This document shows positions 8,343 to 20,399 of a stretch of 64,000 nucleotides of DNA, one piece after another. Origin of the DNA: Chionoecetes opilio (Eukaryota; Arthropoda; Malacostraca; Decapoda; Majidae); the NCBI GenBank assembly GCA_016584305.1, contig JACEEZ010001718.1:1-64000 (forward strand), given 5' to 3'. A model generated the notes under the pieces. It was given only the letters and a program-made list of their open reading frames with translations. It did no database searches and was not told the origin of the DNA. The stretch's first letter is position 1. The number at the start of each line of letters is the position of its first letter. The position numbers were made by a program, and so were the translations under genes.

Positions 8343-11089
8343 TAGGGTGGTCCTTAAAAACAAAAGTTGGAATTGTTTTGTTCCTAACCCGGGAATTTGT
8401 TACCATTCAATGGAAATTTCACCCTGAATTTTTTTTATGGAATTCGGCTCGTAGGAAGATGTTGCACACATGCCCGAAGTTTTTCCCTCTGTGACTCGTT
8501 CGACTGGTCATGGTGTTTTTGGAACATACTCCATTTTCCTCCTCCTATTTTCACAATATTTTCCTTCCGAATTCGTTTCTACTTGTCACAAATTAAGTTC
8601 TGACTATTCTCCTTTCTTTTTTCAGTTTGTTTATGGCGACTAGAGCAAAGTTTTTTCTTGTGGTTCCCCAAACGGGTAATTGGCTCCAAACTCCCTTCCA
8701 ACAGAGAGGTTCGGGGGGTTTCGTTCTCCACCGTCTACAGCTCAAAAAGATGACTCTCCGCGATGTCACGCTGGCCGTGACCCCCATGGTGGCTCAGTTT
8801 TGGGATATGGCGCGGATCCCAATGATCCGAAAAGACAACATTGTCACCAAGATTGAGAAGCTCCATCGGGATACGAGCTCCTCAAGAAAGGTCGCTATCG
8901 GCGATCGGGGGCTCAAATCTCGAAAGAAAAGGATTTTGAGGTACTTCTCGACAACCTCTTCGACGTGGCACACGGGAATGCGCTGACCATGATGCCCAAA
9001 CCAGGAGGCCCAAAGAGTTCCTCCTCGCCCAACGGGAGCCAGACGTCGAGGAAGGATGGGCGGCGTCGATTCCGTCCTTGCTGCTCAGGAGACGAGGCAA
9101 TCTCTTCGCTTGGAAAGGCCGCTCCCTTTCTCCGCCCGCAAACAAGAAGAGGCTGCCGCTTCCTCATCTGTGGCGCAGCTCGAGTCCTCGCCGTCGTTTA
9201 GCTCCAACACTTCAGCTGTTGTCCTCAGTTAAGAATACGGAGCATTTTGGAGGAGCGAGTCCTGCGAAGCGGGCGAAACGGCCACGAAGAACATCGCCCT
9301 CTCCAGCACTGGCGGCCACGCTGGATCGAACCAAGCTGACCGATCGTCCGCGCATACGTCTGACTGAAGCCGCACGTTGCCTAGGCCAGAACGTCGAAGA
9401 CTCAACATCAACCGCTCATCCATCCGACGCCAACGCTTGAAACATCGTGCGGCCATGGCCTCAAAGATCAGAGGAGTTTTCGGTCGGAACTCCGCTGGTG
9501 GTCCACTGGGATGGCAAGCTCGTGATGGCCTGACCACGAAAGAACATGTGGACCGTCTCCCGATCATCATTTCCGGGGTTTGGGAGGCGCCCAACTGCTC
9601 GCCGTCCCCCAAGTTGGGCAGTGGCACGGGAGAGAGCTTTGGCGGCAAACGGGGGGTCTCGGCCCTGGAGACATGGGGAGTCGCGGATCAGGTAGTCGGG
9701 ATGTCCTTCGACACCACGGCATCCAAAACCGGGCCCCAGAAACGGGGCCTGTGTCCTCATCGAACAGAAAATGGGGAAAGACCTGCTGCATTTCGCCTGT
9801 CCGTCACCATATCCTGGAGCTGGTGGTTACATGCGGTGTTCGTCACGTGTTCTTGGGTTTCCTCATCGCCCGAGCATCTTTCTCTTCAAACGCTTCCAAA
9901 CCCTCTGGGAGAGCATCGACGAGAGGACTTCGGCACGGGAATCATGGTGGAGGAAGTGGCGACTGTTCTAGAGGACGTCAAAGGATGAGGGTCTCGGATG
10001 GCTCTTCAAGTCCTTCAAGAGCGTGAGGACCTTCGCGATGACTACCGGGAATTGGTCAAAATTGTCTCATTTTCCTCGGGGGTGCCCTCCCCGGGGGAAT
10101 TCGATTCCTTGCTCCTGGAGCAAAGCCCAGGCCAGATGGATGTCAAAAATCCTCTACTCCTTCAAAATTTGGATGTTCCGGGGGCCCGTTCCGCTTGACG
10201 AGAAGGAGGAGCGTGGACTCCAGCGGTTGGGGCCTCTTCGTCGTCCGAGTCTACGCAAAGGCCTGGGATTGAGGCTTCTTTCTCGGTTCAAGCCCCTCGA
10301 CTCGACCTCGAACTCATCAAGGCCCTCGACACCTACGACAAAATCGACCCTGAGATCGGAGACGTCGCCCCTGTCGAAACTGTCAAACCATCTGTGGGAC
10401 GTGTCAGAAGAACTGGTTGGGCTGTCCTTCTTCGACTCCGACGTGTCCTGCGGACCAAAACCCATGGTTACGGCCCTACGACGAGAGGAATTTGACGGAG
10501 AGGACACGGCCTCCGAAAAAGTCCCGCTCCAAAAAAGTCGTCCGAGATCTCCCCTGGAAGACTTCGTCAGTGGACGTACTCTCCACTTCTTCCGGAAGGG
10601 TACACCTGGATGAGGCCTTCCTCGATCTGCCACCGGCTCGTGGCAGATGGACAGGGGTTCCAGCGGTCCTCTCAAACGTCCGGAACCTCGCTGTGGTGAA
10701 TGACCACGCGGAAAGAGGAGTTGCGCTCATCCAAGAGTTCAACTGATCCCTCACAAAGGATGAGGAGCAGCTTCAGTTCCTCCTTCAAGTGGTGGCGGAC
10801 CACCGGAAGGCCTTCCCGGACCCGCGAAGCGCACCCTGGCCCACACCAGGGCCACAGTGAGGAGCCCGGCAAGCACGATACCCCCGCCTTCGAGCGGCTA
10901 ATACCTCAATGAGGGGGACCTGGAGCCAGGGCCAGGGTGAAATTGGAGGAGGCGTGTGCAACATCTTTTCGGTGAACCGATTCGGCTGAAATTTACTCAC
11001 ATAGTATTTTTTATAACATAGAACTATATCCGGGTTAGGAACATAAAGTTTCTCAAAATTAAATTTTCATACTACTAAGGACCACCCTA
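8343..11089 (+). mobile_element. hAT-like DNA transposon, 2747 bp, with 8-bp target-site duplication
   Basis: Ends are TAGGGTGGTCCTTA and its exact reverse complement TAAGGACCACCCTA. They are flanked by ATGGTCAT at 8335-8342 and 11,090-11,097. The uninterrupted site ATGGTCAT occurs once at 6127-6134 in the paralogous copy, which proves the insertion boundaries. TIRs starting YARNG and an 8-bp duplication fitting nTnnnnAn are the published hAT preferences. The inner TIR extends imperfectly (gttcctaaccc / gggttaggaac). The element carries one decayed transposase-like coding region on the plus strand. Confidence 0.85.
8600..10870 (+). pseudogene. Divergent hAT-like transposase, frameshifted
   Basis: Read in switching frames, the region gives a continuous protein-like order. 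An N-terminal helical segment comes first (FWDMARIPMIRKDNIVTKIE), then LLDNLFDVAHGNALTM, then NINRSSIRRQRLKHR near 9400. VVHWDGKL and KEHVDRLP follow near 9500, then MSFDTTASKTG near 9700. The tail is KMGKDLLHFAC, LFKRFQTLWESI and VVNDHAERGVALIQEFN (near 10,690-10,745). I recall this order from uncharacterised predicted proteins in arthropods. The D...ASN-like plus C...H-like core is reminiscent of hAT. At least six frame changes are needed, in sequence of doubtful quality, so activity cannot be judged. Confidence 0.65.
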
Positions 11090-11097
11090 ATGGTCAT

Positions 11098-12020
11098 ATT
11101 ACGGTTACTGTATGTTATGGGCATTGTCTAATGAATGTATTCTTTTTATTCCAGTCGTGGCTTTGGCCCCTTCATGGAAAAAACCTCAGGGTGCCGACAA
11201 AGGGTTTTTCAATACCTATTTAGTCAGAGGCAGTTCTTGGGGAAACCCCAAACGAGTGAAAATTTGTTTGCCGGGGAAACCGCTACTTTTTGTTGTTTTC
11301 AGGATTAGGGAGCGCGTATGCCCGGGGCCCTTTTTGGGTAAAAAGACCCACCCACCAGGGAAAAATGAAGCGTTTTCCCCTGGGGTGGTGCGGGGAAGGG
11401 CCCCGGGGCGAGGGCCACAGCTACATGCCCCAAATTGGGTGCGCCCACCTGTTTACGTGACCCGTAGAGGACCCGTGTTTTCCCTTTGAGGGTTCCGTTA
11501 GGGAGCACAGCAAAAACCCAAAAGGGCCCCTCACAAAAAACTCTTGGTGTCTTCCCCTTTTTTAAAAAACCCATTTGAATCGTTGGCGAAAACCTGCTGA
11601 GCGTCTTCTTTTCCCCCAAGTGTCCCTAGTGACGCCCCCAGTCCCTCCGTAGAAAATTTTCGCGACCCCAGGGGGGCGAGGCCCAACCCCCCCCCAAAAA
11701 ACTAGACTAAACCCCGTGCGTTCACCCAACCCGTTTGAAAACACACCTTTAGGTTAGGCGTAAAATTGCCCACTCCTGCCACATTTTTTGGGTAGCGAGT
11801 TTCCCCAGGCGACACCCCCTGCCGGGGCAGGTCTCAAGGGGACTCTGTCATCCACTGCACTAGGGGAGCAAGTTCCCCCCCCTTTTCCCGGGGCCTGCTT
11901 CCACCCCCCCCGGGCATCCGGGCTTCGCTTGTCACCTGCGTCCCCGGGAAAAATCCCCCCGCGCTCCCCCCTGTTTCAGGCATGGCACACCCCTCCTTCA
12001 CACGGGCGGCGGCTAAAGGG
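11098..12020 (+). repeat. Downstream part of the Gypsy-associated repeat, copy 2
   Basis: Resumes the sequence interrupted by the hAT-like element (ATGGTCATATTACGG onwards) and stays collinear with 6127-7000 to the 'cacgggcggcggctaa' anchor. Many homopolymer differences from copy 1. No protein recognised. Confidence 0.6.
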
Positions 12021-12026
12021 GCGGGT

Positions 12027-13480
12027 CAGCGTTTTATGCACGCAACCAGGGCGGTTTTTGCCCTCATATTTTAAAATTGTTCCACCGCCCAGCCCCCGAG
12101 CACTGGCCTTTGGGTACTTTAAGTTTTTAAACCAAACCCCCGGGGGCTGGAAATCCGTCCTACGGTAAAAACCTGGCTCCATAAAGGTACGAGTGAAAGT
12201 GTCCAGGTTTCTTTCCCCAAAAGCTAACAGTTTTTTTTTTCTGGTAACACAATAATTTCTCTCGGGGCCTGGAGAGCTTTGTACTGAAAACAGGGCCATA
12301 CGGGGCTCCTTCCCGTCCTTATTTGAAGAGAACACCCCAAAACCCGTCAGCACTAGCTTTTCCCGGGGTCCAAAAGGGGGGGGCTGGCGGGTGGGGTTTA
12401 AGGAAAACCCAGGGGGGCCCCCGGGGCCCTCCCCCAAACCGCCTTAATTTTCGGCATTTCGAAGGCCTCCTGACACTCCCGTTCCCCCTCAAAACGTGCC
12501 CCTTTCTGTAAGGTGGGGGGAGGGGAGAGGAAAACCTGGGAAAAACCCCTGCACGAAAAGACGGTGAAAAGTGCCACCCCGGGAAAGCGGGGCGTCCCCG
12601 CCCCCAGACTGGTAGGGGGACAGGTCACTCCCGCCCCCCCGCTGCCCCCCTTTCTGCGGGTCCGCCAAAACACCGTCCGTCCGACGACATGCCCCAGGAA
12701 GGGGCATTGACGGGAAAAGAGGAGGAAATTTTTAGGGCGGGATTTTAAGGTTGGCGGGGCCCTCAGCCTTTCGTACACCTCTCTCATCCGCCCCAGCCCC
12801 CTCCTCAAACCCCGTGCCCCCCAAAAACCACGATGACGTCATCGATGTACAGGAGGGGGCCCTTTTTTCCAGTGCACCCTTCCAGAAACCCTTCTTTGAG
12901 GCCCCTCGAAACAGCTAGGGGGTTGCACAGCCCAAAACGGCATAAACCTTTAAACGGCCAGAGGCCTTCCCCAAAAAGGAGAAAGATTTTTGGCCTTGTC
13001 CTCCTCTCTTTTTCCACCTGAGGGAACCAATTGAGATCGAGCGTGGGGAACCAGCGCGCCCCCGCCGAGCGCATCAGTGGGGTCGTCGATAGGGAAAGGG
13101 GGTAAGAGTCTTTGATTTTAAGATCATTAAGCGCCCGATAATCCACAGAAGGGGCGTAAAGCCGCCCTTCTTCGTCACCAGCACCACAGTGATGACCACG
13201 GGCTGTCAGATCCTTTTACTCCCCCTTTGGGCCCCTCCCAACTCCGCCAGGGCCCGCTGCTTTTCCTCACGTTTTGCAGGTCCAATTTTTCGGGGGGGGG
13301 TGCTGACGGAGGGGCGTTGCCAGCTTACATGGGGGTTTTTACGAGCCCCGTGCGGCCCCGGGGAAAGATCCAGAAAAACACATACCCCGGTGTATGTCAG
13401 TGAAAGTCTGAGATACTCCTTTTTTTCAAAAAACTTTTTTGGGATCGGAGCTACTCTGCCCAAATCGTTTTACTTTCACA
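12027..13480 (-). pseudogene. Ty3/Gypsy pol (RT then RNase H), second family, corrupted
   Basis: On the minus strand from high to low coordinates, the sequence gives VDYRALNDLKIKDSYPL (near 13,145-13,095), GARWFPTLDLN, then FGEGLWPF and LLYIDDVIV with the catalytic YxDD around 12,840. FLGHVVG (near 12,690) and an RNase H segment with PERNYCVTRKKKLLAF and HRPG-like residues (12,300-12,040) follow. This is the normal RT-RNase H order of Ty3/Gypsy polyproteins. The finger motifs differ from the plus-strand fragments at 5.4 and 7.5 kb, so it is a separate family. Several frameshifts and inserted homopolymers break it, and no LTRs, protease or integrase are seen. Confidence 0.75.
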
Positions 13481-13799
13481 ACGCCAGATTTTTACCCTCG
13501 GTGCAAGTTTTGGCCCCAACCCCTCCCGGGGGGGGAAACAGAAAAGCGTACAGCCCAAAATGTAAGAAAAGGGGGGTATCCCCTTTAAAAAAAGGGGGAA
13601 AGAACCAAAAACCCTAGAAAAGGGGGCGGGGTGGGGTTATTGTCGGGGAGGATGCAGGTATAATGTTGAGGAGCTAGATGTAGGAACCGGGTGGGGAAAG
13701 GGGAAGAATTTTTTGCGCTAGTTTAGAGTACAAAGAAGGGGAAAAAAAGGGGGACGATCATTTTTAGTATTCTGCTATATGACATTTTGAAGGGAGAGG

Positions 13800-16700
13800 G
13801 GCTAGTATAGAAAATAAAAGGGAAAAATATAACAAGATTAGTAGATTATTAGCAGAACACAGCGGGAAAACAGTTTAATAGTTATGGGGGAAAGAATGGA
13901 CACTAGGTTATGGGGGAGGGGGAAAAGGGAATGGGATACTACTTTTAAAATTTTTGACCCAAACGAGTTAGAAATCCTAAATACGCAAGGGCAGGGGTTA
14001 GAGTAACATGGGCAGAGAGAGGGGGGGAATCAGCTATAGATTATTTGCTATTAAATAAAAAAATGCCGGGGAAGATGGTAAAAGGATATGGGATAGATGG
14101 GGAGGGTCGGGGGAGATATAAATATTTCCACAACATGATAGTTTTAAAATTATAAAATAAAAAACAAAGGGAAATGAAAAGGAAAAAAATTTGGCAGAAC
14201 AAAGGGGGACTTTGGCCCAGGAAAATTGGGAACTTTTTTGGGAAAGGGACTTGAAACTTTTAATTTTGGGAAGGGGGAAAGGGGGGGGGTTTAAATGAAC
14301 CAAGTCTTTTGGGAACAATAGATGGAATAGTAGGAAGGGGATAGGTAAAGTAAAAGCAAAGGACCCGGGGAAAAAAAGGCAATAGGTGGTGGAATAGTGG
14401 GGATTAAAGGGCGAGGAAGGAAAAAAAAAGGGGGCAGAAAAAAGGGCAGGGAAAAGGGACTCAAAAGGGAAAGGGAATGGAGATAGGGGAAAGGGTTAGA
14501 AATAAAAGGGAGGCATGGGATGGTATAAAAAAAAAACAGAGAGAAGTAAAAGCGCTTATTAGGAAGGCTAGGCAAACTGGAAGGAAATTGTAGGGGAAAA
14601 CTAAGGGAGAAGGGTGGGGAAAGGGGGGGGTTTGGGGGTTTGGTTTATACTTTTTTTAAAGAGGAGAGGAAAAACAGGGAGAAAACCTGGGGAAATTTTA
14701 AATTTTTTAGGGGGAGACGAAGGGGGTGAAAGGACCTGAGAGTTTTAAAGAGGGAGATCAAGAAGTTTGGGAGGGGGGGGGGGCCCATGACGAGCAGGTG
14801 GGAATTGGGTTTGAAAAAAATTATGGAAGAAAAAGGGAAGAAAAGATAAATTGGGGGAATGGAAAAAACTTTTTCCAAGTAAAAAGGAAGAAAAAAGGAG
14901 TTACAAAAAAAGGGCTAAAAAATAAAAACGCACGGGCCCAGGGATGGTATACCCCAAATTTTTGTATAAAAAAGGGGGTGGGGGTATGGGGGAAAGGGGT
15001 TTGGGTATAGGTTTTTTTAGGAAAGAGGGCAGGATAAGAGGGCCCCAAAGGGAATGGAAGAGGGGGGGTTTACTCTTTACAAAAGGGAAAAGGTCAAAAA
15101 AGTAAAAAGCTTTAAAAAAATTATCGACCAATAGCAGTAATGGATACGGGGGGGAAAGATTTTCGGGGGGTTACAAAATGGTAGGATTGTAAAATTTTTG
15201 TGAGAAAAAATAGAGAAAATGGGGGAGGAACAGAATGGTTTTTCCCCAAGGGAAAAAGGGGGAGGTGAGGAAAACCCTTTCGTAGTTTTTTCCAGGGGTT
15301 AGAAAAAATGTAGGATGGGGGGGAAAACATACCTTGCTTTCCCTTTGGGCATTGAAAAGGTTATGATGGGGCCCAATGGGGGTTTTGCTTTGTAGACTAC
15401 TGTCTAGAATTGGGATTAGTGCCCGAATAGTCAGCATAAAGATAGAAATGAAATGGGGAAAAAAAGGGGCATGTACAGGTTTGGGGGGACATAGAGCCCA
15501 AAGAGTGGGTGGGGTAGTCGAAGGGGGGTTTAGGCAGGGCGCGGGGTTACCCCTTTATTTTTTTGGCTTATAAAACAGGGGAATTTAAAATTGGGGTTTG
15601 GGGAAATTCGGGCTAGGGGAAAAGGGGTTGGGGGGGAAAAGTTGACCCATTTTACTATATGCTGATGACATATTTTGGTCATGAGTGAGGCCCATTGGAG
15701 AACTTCAGGAGATGCAAAAATATAGTCGCACAGTAGGGGAGGGTTTTTGGGGATAAAATTTAACAGTGAGAAAAGTCAGCCCCGGGTTTATAAATGGAGA
15801 GGCAGCAGATGAGGGAAATGATTTGGGAAAGGGGGAGACCTGAGGTTTGGGGCGCACCGACCCATATAAATCCCTGGGAAATCAGGGTAGAGGGAAAGGG
15901 GAGCAGTTTAGGCAAAAACGGGAAAAAAATGGGAAAAGAAAATCATGGGGGGGAAGGTTTGGTAGGGTAGCAAGATGTGGGGCAAACGGGTATGAGGTAG
16001 TAAGGGGGTTTTTTGGAAAGGAAAGGGCAGTACAAACCTCATGTAGGGGCAAGTGTATGAGGTGGAGGGTTAGGGGGAGTTGGAAAAGTTAGAGGTAGTA
16101 AAACGGGGCGGGTTTTTAGCCTTGAAACTAGAGGCAAACGGGTTTATGTACAGGGGGGGCATGGGGGGGAGCCCCCAGGGTGGAGTACCTTTGGGGAAGA
16201 AAATGGGAAAGTCATGCTTAATTCAAAATCAGGCTTAGAAAAATGGAAAAAAAAGGGGGGGGCTCAAAAAAGTTTATGATTGGATAGGCCCAGAGTATAA
16301 AGGGGATAGATCAAGCAAGGGTGGGGGGGGGGAAAATGGGGGTTTAAAGGTTTCACAGATAGGATACCCCACCCTAGTGGGGGGGAGTTAAAGCGAAAGG
16401 TGAAAGCCCAAAGTTCAAGGCAGGGCAGGGGGGGATTTGGAGACAGGTATGGAGGGTAAAAAGTTCTCTGACTTGGTAAAAAGGGGAAGCCCACACCAAA
16501 GGTGAGGTCTTTTATGATGGTACCCTTGGGGAAAGTAGTTTTTTTAATTTAAAGAAAGGAAAAAATTTCTCTGGGGGTCAATAGTAGAACATATAGAGGG
16601 AAAAAAACAAAGGAAAGCAAGAAAATGTCAAATTTGTATGGGTAGCCTAGATAAACTGTAGATCACCTGGTATTAATTTTGCCCAAAGGGTATGATGGGA

Positions 16701-16930
16701 AAGAGAGCGGTTTTTAGAAATAGGGGGCACGGGGGGGAAAGGGGGGGATCAGGGGAAATAGAGTGGCAGGGGGGAAACAAAAGATGGGATAATGGTTTTT
16801 TTTGGGTTTTTGAGTAGGGAAAACAGGATACAAAGAAAAAATCAGGGAAAGGGGGTTAAAGTTTTTTTAAAAAAAGGGTTTGGGGAAAAAAAAGGGGGTG
16901 AAGGATTTTAGGGCCTCATACAAGCCCTGG
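13800..16930 (+). pseudogene. LINE (non-LTR) reverse transcriptase, heavily corrupted
   Basis: Recognisable landmarks in order are YRPIAVMD (near 15,123), EEQNGF-like residues near 15,225, a degenerate GVRQG-P-LSP block near 15,530, the catalytic YADD at 15,658-15,669, a YKSLG block near 15,870 and an ARxxAxxYEVVR block near 15,970. The same landmarks and spacing occur in the cleaner minus-strand LINE at 42,945-44,747, so the two probably belong to one family. Runs of G and A interrupt every frame. The start is uncertain because 13.8-15.1 kb has no clear motif. Confidence 0.6.
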
Positions 16931-18340
16931 GGGAAACCACCCGGGAAAAATTAGGCTTTAAACCCGGGGGGAAAACCCCCGGGTTTGCCTTTCCCCACCT
17001 GAAAGAAGAAAGAAGTACTTACTTCCCTTTCCGTGACGTCACAGGGCCAATATTATGGCCCTAGATTTTCAAACCCCCTCGATTAAAGGGGTAGAAAGGG
17101 GTAAAATTTATATATTTTAAATAAAATGTCGTTTATTTGCCTAATAGACGTTACCACCGCGGTAAGAATTTAAAAATAAGCCTATTTGTATTTGGAAACG
17201 GCGTTGTTTACAAATGGGTTTTGGAGATACAAGGGCCTTTTTGGGAGGCCCCCTCTCGGCTGTGTAGGGACTGCCTTCGGTTTTTTTTTGTTTTTAAATT
17301 TGTTTGTTATTGGGGGGAGAACCAGTTTTTTAGACCACTAGCAGAGTCCCCGTGAGCAGAATTGTTTTGGGGGAGGCCCAGCCTGGCATTTCCCCCGGCT
17401 AGATTTGTTTTTTCCCCTATATCGTAATTTGGGGGCGTTTTTGAGAAGAAACTTTTGTTTTTGATGCCTGCCCCTCAGTGCCTTTTCACTATGGGTTTGG
17501 TCCTCAGGACGCTTGCCCTCATTTTCCCCTGAAAGGTAGTTAAATCACGTTTGCTAGCCTTTAATGGTTAAAAGTCCCCGAACGGAAGGAATTTTTCGCC
17601 CCCGTCGGGGAAAGTTCCATTTTTTTTTAAATCGGGGGAGAGTTCCATTAAACGAAGTTACAAGTTTATTTTTTAAAAATAACAGTCCCAACTTTTATAT
17701 TTAAAAAGCTTTTTCCCGTGTTTTTGAATTCAGGGACCGGGAAAATGGGGGTTAAATTTTAGTGTTGGGGGATTTTGGGGTTTTGACAGGGTTTCGTTAA
17801 AACCCAAAGTCCAGGATTTTATTGAAGTTTAGTTTTAAAAATTTTTTTGGGGCAAGCGAAAAAAATTGTCCCAAAAACGAAATACCTTTTAAATTTTTTC
17901 ATTTTCCCTATTACAAGTGGAACTCGCCCGTAAAAATTTTTTTTGTCGGAAGACTTTTCGGTTGGTTTTTTCATTTATAATGGAAGATAACTGCGGGTCA
18001 TACCGCCATTACCAAAATGCGTTTTTTATATTTTTTTTTGTTTAGTATACGACGTATTAATGCACTTCCGCGTAACCTTTAAAACTTTTGGTAAATTTTT
18101 CTAGGGTTTTCCCTACTCCCCCCCCTCCCCCCCAAAAAAAAAGCTTGGGGCCCCGGGGGGAAAGCAGGGTATATGGCTGGGGGCCAAAAAAAAGGTCGCA
18201 ACCACATACTTTTGGGGTTTTGGAAATTTTAAAAAAAATCTTTTGATTTAGAAGGGAAAAATTTATTGGATTTTTCTTAGTCCCGGACGTGTTAACCCCC
18301 CCGACCTCACAGAATGATTTACTAAAGGGTTTAGAACCCC
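16931..18340. other. Low-quality AT-rich stretch, nothing recognised
   Basis: No open frame with family motifs. Frequent homopolymers. Confidence 0.4.
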
Positions 18341-18346
18341 CCCCAA

Positions 18347-18374
18347 CCCCCCCCCCCCCCCCCCCCCCCCCCCC
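18347..18374 (+). repeat. 28-nt poly-C run
   Basis: Uninterrupted C run, immediately followed by a TTAGG-like tract. Likely an assembly or consensus artefact, or a true G/C homopolymer that stalled sequencing. Confidence 0.8.
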
Positions 18375-19350
18375 TTTAAAAAGGAAATTTTGGTTAGGTT
18401 AGATTTGGTTAGGTTAGGTTAGGTTTTGGGGGATCGGGGGGTCAAGCCCCCCCCTAGGTTAGGTTAATTTTGGGTTTGGCCCAAAAATTTCTAGATTTAA
18501 GGGGAAACCCACCCTAATCTAGGGAAATTTTTACCCCCCCAAACAACTCTTAAATTACGGTTTTTTCCGGGCGCATAATTTGTTCCCCACCCGAAAAAAA
18601 CCCCATTCCCCCCGGTTTCCCAAAACTTTTTTGGGGGAAATGGGAGATTTTGGGCAAAACACCCAAAATTTTTTCCAAACTTATATACATATTGCGAAAA
18701 TGAATAAATTGTCTTGATAATACTCATTTCGACACAAAATCCCCTTCCAGAGGCCCCCCAAACCCTATAGGAGGTTTGGTTAGGGGATTATTGATTTTTG
18801 GGGGAAAGGGTTTTTATTTTGGGTTTGGTTTTGATCCCGGGGGGGTTTGGTTAGGGTTAATTTTGGGTTTGATTTAGGTTTGGTTAGTTTTTCGGGGGGT
18901 CAAATCCCCCCCTAGTTTTGGTTAATTTTTGGGAGGCAAAATTTTTCTAGATATAAAAGGGAAATTTTCTTTAGATTTGGGGTTTGTCTCCTCTAAAACA
19001 ATTCTTAAATTTCGTGTCTCCGACGCATTATTTGCCCCCCCAAACCCCAAAACCCCGCTTCCCACAGGTCCCCCAAAATTTGCTTTGGGGGTTTTTGTGG
19101 GGTAGCTAAAAAACTAGAAAAATTTTCCGGAAAAAAATAGTCAGGGGTCCCCAAAAAGACTTCGCAGTCCTCGCCATTTTTTTTCAAAAGCCAAATAATT
19201 TTTCCCCAAAGGAAAAAAAAAAGTTTAGTGTCTCAGAAAATGAACCCCCTGCAGTCCTCGTCCATTTTTTCCCAAAAACACTAATTTTTTGGGAAGGAAA
19301 AACAGTCAGTTTTTTTCAGAAAAAACCGGGGGGCAGTCCTTTGTTTTTTT
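18375..19350 (-). repeat. Two tandem units of the TTAGG/'ctagatcta' spacer, with hAT empty sites
   Basis: The reverse complement matches the flanks of the 872-bp hAT in block C and sequence after 37,390 and 54,705: '...gtggggaacaaattatgcg...gtaatttaagag...ccctagatct'. ATAATTTG at 18,575-18,582 is the uninterrupted CAAATTAT site. A second unit carries ATTATTTG at 19,027-19,034. GGTTAGGTTAGG tracts flank each unit. Confidence 0.65.
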
Positions 19351-19889
19351 AAGGTATCTTTTCCCCTAATATCCTACTAAACCCAACCATTTTCCTTTTG
19401 GGGGAGAGTTCCCGGATGTGTCAGGACAAAAATTTCGGGAGACGAGAGTACCAGGTTTCCGTTCTCATTATCCCGAATTTATACGATTAGGTCACTCAAA
19501 AGTCGCCTTTAACGCCCCTGTTATATGATTATATGGTCAACCATTTAGTCTGGGCCCCCTTTTTTTCCCGGGAATTTTTGGTTTAAACAGGATGGTGGCC
19601 CATTATTGCCCTAGAAATATTTTTTAAAAGGGCAATCAGGGGTGTCTGCGCCTTAAATGATTGCCTCCAAAATTTTTTATTTTTGCCAAAATTTTACTTT
19701 TCAAGGTACTCCTTAGTGGGGTACCGTTGGTTGGGGGCCGGCCCAAAAGTAGCATGCATACCCGCAGACGGGGGATTTAAAAGGTCTTTTCAGAGAAAAC
19801 CCGATTTTTTTTTTTTTGGCCCCACAATAGGGGCTTTTTTCTAATGGAGAAGTTTTTTTTTTTCGCAAACCCATAAAAAAAAAAAAAAA
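19351..19889. other. Low-quality spacer, nothing coding recognised
   Basis: Homopolymer-rich. Contains one degenerate copy of the M1 module near 19,800-19,860 (cacaataggggcttttttctaatggaga). Confidence 0.35.
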
Positions 19890-20060
19890 ATACTTTTTTG
19901 GTTAAGGGTTTGGTTAGGTTTCATTAAAACCTATAAGGTTAGGTTAAGTTTCATTAAAAAACCCATAAAGGGTTTGGTTAGGTTTTATTAAAACCTTAAG
20001 GTTAGGTTAAGGGTTTAATTTTTTTAATTTTTTTTTTTTTTTTTTTTTTTCGGGAAAAAA
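19890..20060 (-). repeat. TTAGG-like tract with 'gttttaatgaaacc' units
   Basis: GGTTAGGTTTCATTAAAACCTATAAGG units, the reverse orientation of the 30-bp minisatellite at 45.7 kb, ending in a long T run. Confidence 0.6.
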
Positions 20061-20399
20061 AACTACTCCCTTAGAAAAAAGCACCTATTGTAGGCCAAGA
20101 AAAAAAAAGTCGGGTCCCCCTGAAACGACCGCCCAAACTCTCGTCATTTTTGGGATTTAATTAGGGGGGGGCCTTTATTCAAAATGGGGGCCTGATTCAA
20201 GGGGGGCCCGAAAACAACTGTATCCCCCTTTTTGTAGGGGAAGCCAAAATCGGGTTTACGACCCAGAAGTCCCGGTTTTTGATCCCCCGGGGGGAGGGGG
20301 GAAAAAGTTGGGCCCGTTTCCCCTTTAAAAACCCCAGCCCCCGTCCACCCAGCAGTTTAATGGGGACCGGGTGTTAAACCGGGGGTTTTTTAACCCGCC

